Positions 60,730 through 64,000 of a stretch of 64,000 nt of DNA are shown in pieces. How positions within the stretch are numbered: position 1 is the first letter of the stretch; each line of letters opens with the position of its first letter. The stretch is from the NCBI RefSeq assembly GCF_900115785.1, contig NZ_FOYS01000003.1, forward strand, positions 496,001 through 560,000, written 5' to 3'. A model generated the notes under the pieces. It was not told where the DNA came from. It saw nothing but the letters and a program-made list of their open reading frames with translations, and did no database searches. The position numbers and the translations under genes are program-made. Origin of the DNA: Halogeometricum limi. GTDB lineage: Archaea > Halobacteriota > Halobacteria > Halobacteriales > Haloferacaceae.

Positions 60730-62022
60730 ATGTCGAAAGACGACGACCGGGAGACGTCCGACCGAGGCGGGACGGGCGACGCCGGGAGCGGTACCGGAGA
60801 CGGTGACGGGCCACAGAACGACCGCGAGGCCGCCGAAGAAGCGGCCGAAACCCGACGTGAGAGCGAGGGCGGCGACGCCGACGCCGACGCCGACAGAACT
60901 GGCGGCGACGACGGTGAGGATGTCGACGAGGATGCGAGCGACGATTCCGACGAGGACGCGAGCGACGCTGATTCCGACGAGGACGCGAGCGACGAGCGAG
61001 AGGGCGAACCCAGCGACACGATGCGAAAACGCGCCGGCGAGAGTCGCATCAAACTCTGGTACCTCCTCGACGCGAACCGGTGGTTCGTCTCGATGATTCC
61101 GCTGGCGGTGATTTTCTTGGCCGCCCTCGTCTTCGGCGTCCTCGACCCCGCACCGCTCGTGTCCGCGGTCCGCACCGGCGACCCCATCGAGACGCTGTTT
61201 CAGGCGTTCGTGACGGCGACTATCACCGGCGTCACCCTCGTCGTCTCCATCAACTCGCTCGTCCTCTCGCAGGAACTCGGCCCCCTCGGCGACCAACGGG
61301 ACCGCATGGAGGGCGCGATGGCGTTCCGCAGCGACGTCGAAGACGACTTAGAGGTACCCGCGGCCCCGCCGGAACCGTCGGCGTTCCTCCGCGCACTCGT
61401 CGATGCCGTCCAGAACCGCGCGAACGACCTGCAAGAGACCTCCGCCGGCGACGACGAGAACGAAGAGCGCATCGCCGCGTACGTCGAGAGTCTCGTCTCG
61501 CACTCCGAGGAGGTGTCGAACGAACTCGAAGAAGAGCAGTTCGGGACGTTCGACGTGTTGCTCGCGGCGCTCGATTTCAACTACTCGTGGAAGATTTATC
61601 AGGCGCGCCGTCTCCGGAACGAGTTTCGCGACGGTCTCAGCGAAGAGGCGCGCAACGCCTTAGACGAGGTGGTGAACACGCTCACCTACTTCGGCCCCGC
61701 CCGAGAGCACTTCAAGACGCTGTACTTCCAGTGGGAGCTCATCAACCTCTCGCGAGCGATGCTGTACGCCTCGATTCCGTCGCTCACGGTGTCCTCGCTG
61801 GCGATTCTGTATCTCAACAACATCGGGTCGATAACGGGGGCGACCGCCGGCGTCCACAACCTCGTCATCGTCGTCTCGCTGACGACGGTGGTCGCACTGT
61901 TACCGTTCGCCGTCCTCCTCTCGTTCATGCTCCGCATCGCCACCGTCGCGAAGCGGACGCTCTCCATCGGGCCGTTCATCCTGCGGTCGGCCAGTCGGTC
62001 CGAGGACCTCGACTGGGAGTAG
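60730..62022 (+). CDS. Acidic-repeat membrane protein downstream of pspA
   Basis: A 430-residue membrane protein of unknown function. Residues 1-95 are a disordered acidic leader with repeats of DEDASD type. Four predicted helices lie at about 118-140, 155-175, 345-368 and 378-402, with a large charged cytosolic or external domain between pairs (about 190-330). Conserved-looking ITGVTLVVSINSLVLSQELGP follows the second helix. The 4-helix arrangement and location next to pspA suggest a membrane-stress partner (inference only). Confidence 0.7.
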   Translation: MSKDDDRETSDRGGTGDAGSGTGDGDGPQNDREAAEEAAETRRESEGGDADADADRTGGDDGEDVDEDASDDSDEDASDADSDEDASDEREGEPSDTMRKRAGESRIKLWYLLDANRWFVSMIPLAVIFLAALVFGVLDPAPLVSAVRTGDPIETLFQAFVTATITGVTLVVSINSLVLSQELGPLGDQRDRMEGAMAFRSDVEDDLEVPAAPPEPSAFLRALVDAVQNRANDLQETSAGDDENEERIAAYVESLVSHSEEVSNELEEEQFGTFDVLLAALDFNYSWKIYQARRLRNEFRDGLSEEARNALDEVVNTLTYFGPAREHFKTLYFQWELINLSRAMLYASIPSLTVSSLAILYLNNIGSITGATAGVHNLVIVVSLTTVVALLPFAVLLSFMLRIATVAKRTLSIGPFILRSASRSEDLDWE

Positions 62023-62027
62023 CGGGG

Positions 62028-63068
62028 TCAGCGCGGTTGCGCGCCCGTCCCGCTTCGACCGACGTCTCGCAGACGAATCTCGCCCGCGTCGATGGGGACG
62101 CCGTCGTATCCGTCTTCGTCGAGCAGTAACGCGCCGTCGAGGTCGGCGTAGTCGAGCAACGGCGCGAGGTGGCACGCGGCGGCGATGGCGGCGTTCGACT
62201 CGATCATACAGCCGAGCATGACCTCCAGTCCGTGCGCGCGAGCGGTGTGTATCATCCGTTTCGCCTCCGCGAGGCCGCCGCACTTCATCAGTTTCAGGTT
62301 CACGATGTCCGTCCGGTCGGCGACGCGCGGGACGTCCGCGAGCGTGACGCAGGACTCGTCGGCGGCGATGGGCAGCGCGGACCGTTCGTAGACGAACTTC
62401 AGTCCCTCCGGGTCCGACGCGGGCACGGGTTGCTCGACGAACTCCACGTCGTAGTCGGCGAGCGTCTCAGACATCGCGACGGCCTCGCGAGGCGTCCACG
62501 CCTCGTTCGCGTCCACGCGAATCGTCGCGTCGGGCGCGGCGTCGCGAACGGTGTCGACTATCTCCTCGTCGCGGTCGGTCCCGAGTTTCACCTTCAACAC
62601 GGAGTAGCCGTCGTCGACGGCGGCTTCCGTCTTCTCGCGCATCGTCTCCGTCTCGTCTAACCCGACGGTGAACGACGTCGTCGGGGCTTCCGTCGGGTCG
62701 AGTCCCCACAGGCGGTAGAGCGGGAGGCCGAGGCGCTTCGACGCGAGGTCGTGGAGTGCGATGCTCACGGCCGCGCGCGCCGACGGGTTCCCCGCCACGC
62801 GTTCGCGCATCAGTCGCTCGATGCGGGCGTGTCCGTGGGGGTCGCCGACCGACTCGACGACGTCGAGGAGTTCCGGGAGAACCGCCTCGACGGTGTCGGC
62901 CGTCTCGCCGTAGTGCGCCGAGGGGGCGGCCGCCCCGATACCGGTCATCCCGCCGTCGTCGGTGACGCGGACGACGACGTTCTCCGCCTCGGTCTGCGTG
63001 CTCCGCGAGATGGTGAACGCGTCGGCCAGCGGGTACGAGACGCGTTCGAACTCGGTCGTCAAGAGCAC
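62028..63068 (-). CDS. Dipeptide epimerase (enolase superfamily, MLE/Ala-Glu epimerase type)
   Basis: A 346-residue enolase-superfamily enzyme. The catalytic KxK is in YSVLKVKLGTDRDEE, metal ligands in RVDANEAWTP, FVEQPVP and ADESC, and the second catalytic Lys in NLKLMKCGGL. These match L-Ala-D/L-Glu or related dipeptide epimerases. It epimerises peptides, for instance from cell-wall or protein turnover. Starts with a GTG at 63066-63068, 2 bases after the DUF1611 stop, a known partnership in bacteria and haloarchaea. Confidence 0.92.
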   Translation of the reverse strand: MLLTTEFERVSYPLADAFTISRSTQTEAENVVVRVTDDGGMTGIGAAAPSAHYGETADTVEAVLPELLDVVESVGDPHGHARIERLMRERVAGNPSARAAVSIALHDLASKRLGLPLYRLWGLDPTEAPTTSFTVGLDETETMREKTEAAVDDGYSVLKVKLGTDRDEEIVDTVRDAAPDATIRVDANEAWTPREAVAMSETLADYDVEFVEQPVPASDPEGLKFVYERSALPIAADESCVTLADVPRVADRTDIVNLKLMKCGGLAEAKRMIHTARAHGLEVMLGCMIESNAAIAAACHLAPLLDYADLDGALLLDEDGYDGVPIDAGEIRLRDVGRSGTGAQPR

Positions 63069-63070
63069 GG

Positions 63071-64000
63071 TCAGTCCTCCAGAATCGCGTCCAGCACCTC
63101 GTCGGCGTCGAAGCGAACGAGGTCCGTCGCGGGCGCGTCCAGTTCGTCGGCGTAGGCGTCGACGGCGTCGCGGGCGTCGGCGTCGTCGAGGTGCGAGGTG
63201 TTCAACGCGCCGGCGACGACTTTCGACTCGTGGACGGGCGCCGACAGCGACTCGTAGAGGTCGACGTACTCGGAGACGGGCGGGATGTCGAACGACTCGT
63301 AGCCGTGGATTGCCTCGCGGCCCTCGACGTGACAGAGGACGAGCGAGTCGGCCATCGCGCCGTGGAGGATGCCGCAGGTGACCGCGGAGTACGCCGGGTG
63401 CGTGATGCTCCCCTGTCCCTCGACGAACAGCACGTCGTAGTCGTCGCCCATCTCAAGAATCATCTCCTCGACGGCTCCCGCGGTGAAGTCCGAGACCACG
63501 CGGTCGATAGGGTTGCCCCACCCCGCTATCATGATTCCCGTCTGTCCCGTCGGGACGAACCCGGCGTCGATACCGCGTTCGCGGGCCGCCTCGACCAGTT
63601 CCAAGGAGACGGTCATCTTCCCGACCGAACAGTCGGTCCCGACGGTGAGAACCACGTCGGCGTCGACGTCCGCGGACGTCCCCTGCGCCACCGAGAGGTC
63701 CTCGTGCGGCTTTCGGACGTCGTTCAGGTCGACGCCGTGGTCGGCCGCGAGGCGGGCGAACTCCTCGTCGTCCGAGAGGAAGTAGTGCAGTCCGGCGATG
63801 ACGTCACAGCCGCGTTCGATGGCCGTTCGGACGTCCTCGCGCCACGACTCGTCGAAGCCGCCGCCGATGGGTGCGATGCCGACGAGGAGGGCGTCCGCGT
63901 CGGGCGCGTCGTCCATCGAGGCGACGATGGGCACGTCCGGTAAGTCCGCGCGGTGGTCGCGCGCCGTGGTGCCGGGGTTGTCTCTGTCGAGGACGGCGAC
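63071..64000 (-). CDS. DUF1611 family NTP-binding protein (5' end outside window)
   Basis: The frame runs from the stop at 63071-63073 through the window end, so the N-terminus is missing; 309 residues are visible. It contains a P-loop-like GTDCSVGKMTVSLEL and VFVEGQGSITHPAYS, with VGIAPIGGGFDESW earlier, as in DUF1611 proteins that show a MobB/DtbS-like NTPase fold. In known genomes it is encoded with dipeptide epimerases and is suggested to act on the same peptides (possibly a ligase or amino-acid modifier); activity is unproven. Internal ATG at 63934 is not the true start. Confidence 0.88.
   Translation of the reverse strand, partial: VAVLDRDNPGTTARDHRADLPDVPIVASMDDAPDADALLVGIAPIGGGFDESWREDVRTAIERGCDVIAGLHYFLSDDEEFARLAADHGVDLNDVRKPHEDLSVAQGTSADVDADVVLTVGTDCSVGKMTVSLELVEAARERGIDAGFVPTGQTGIMIAGWGNPIDRVVSDFTAGAVEEMILEMGDDYDVLFVEGQGSITHPAYSAVTCGILHGAMADSLVLCHVEGREAIHGYESFDIPPVSEYVDLYESLSAPVHESKVVAGALNTSHLDDADARDAVDAYADELDAPATDLVRFDADEVLDAILED

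Overview
The window is a gene-dense stretch of haloarchaeal chromosome. The evidence is high GC, strong G/C preference at third codon positions, acidic proteins, Tat-type (twin-arginine) lipoprotein signals, many leaderless-type TATA boxes about 25-30 bases before start codons, and marker genes such as archaeal HMG-CoA reductase, a split GMP synthase (GuaAb), a SAMP/MoaD-type modifier, archaeal TFS, DUF63, DUF5817 and a type II methionine aminopeptidase. A member of the Haloferacales (Haloferax/Halogeometricum relatives) fits best, but the genus cannot be fixed from sequence alone. I see no rRNA, tRNA, transposase, integrase or CRISPR array. The window reads as core chromosome with short accessory insertions.

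Layout. 0-6 kb: a zinc-finger gene end, pyrF, a pseudo-receiver/PAS histidine kinase, an MFS permease, a DUF3267 membrane protease-like protein and an amidohydrolase. 6-17.5 kb: hmgA, small membrane and zinc-ribbon proteins, icd, an Ntn asparaginase, SDR, DsbA/FrnE, UbiB kinase, then an HxlR regulator facing a ring-cleaving dioxygenase/esterase operon. 17.5-25 kb: lipoprotein, ppk1 with a PPP-type phosphatase, map, twin zinc-ribbon paralogues, HIT protein, CDF transporter, signal peptidase. 25-35 kb: GNAT coupled to a 45-residue zinc ribbon, e-MtaB tRNA methylthiotransferase, two propeller lipoproteins, and a nucleoside-catabolism neighbourhood (deoC, a PfkB kinase, udp). 34-40 kb: a potassium/stress block (HPP-Usp fusion, Kch/TrkA channel, two RCK-C membrane proteins), followed by a SAMP1-like protein whose di-glycine is not terminal. 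40-50 kb: acyl/aldehyde redox pair, Rieske protein, PEP carboxylase, AKR, saccharopine-dehydrogenase-like protein and a PHP phosphoesterase.

50-64 kb: a translationally coupled pyrG-guaAb-small Rossmann protein operon, then a region with 36-bp tandem repeats that precedes a TFS paralogue lacking the catalytic Asp-Glu pair. After it come a GHMP (RFAP synthase-like) gene, a RecA-like protein with a broken Walker A, an RHH/coiled-coil/zinc-ribbon operon leading to the canonical TFS, PspA with an acidic membrane protein, and a dipeptide epimerase/DUF1611 pair cut by the window end.

The most interesting signals are: (i) the SAMP1-like gene with a 7-residue tail after Gly-Gly; (ii) two TFS genes 3.5 kb apart, one with its catalytic residues replaced; (iii) the HxlR-dioxygenase-esterase divergon resembling bacterial quinone-stress regulons; (iv) the udp/deoC/PfkB neighbourhood; and (v) several tiny zinc-ribbon genes, two of them shorter than 60 codons.
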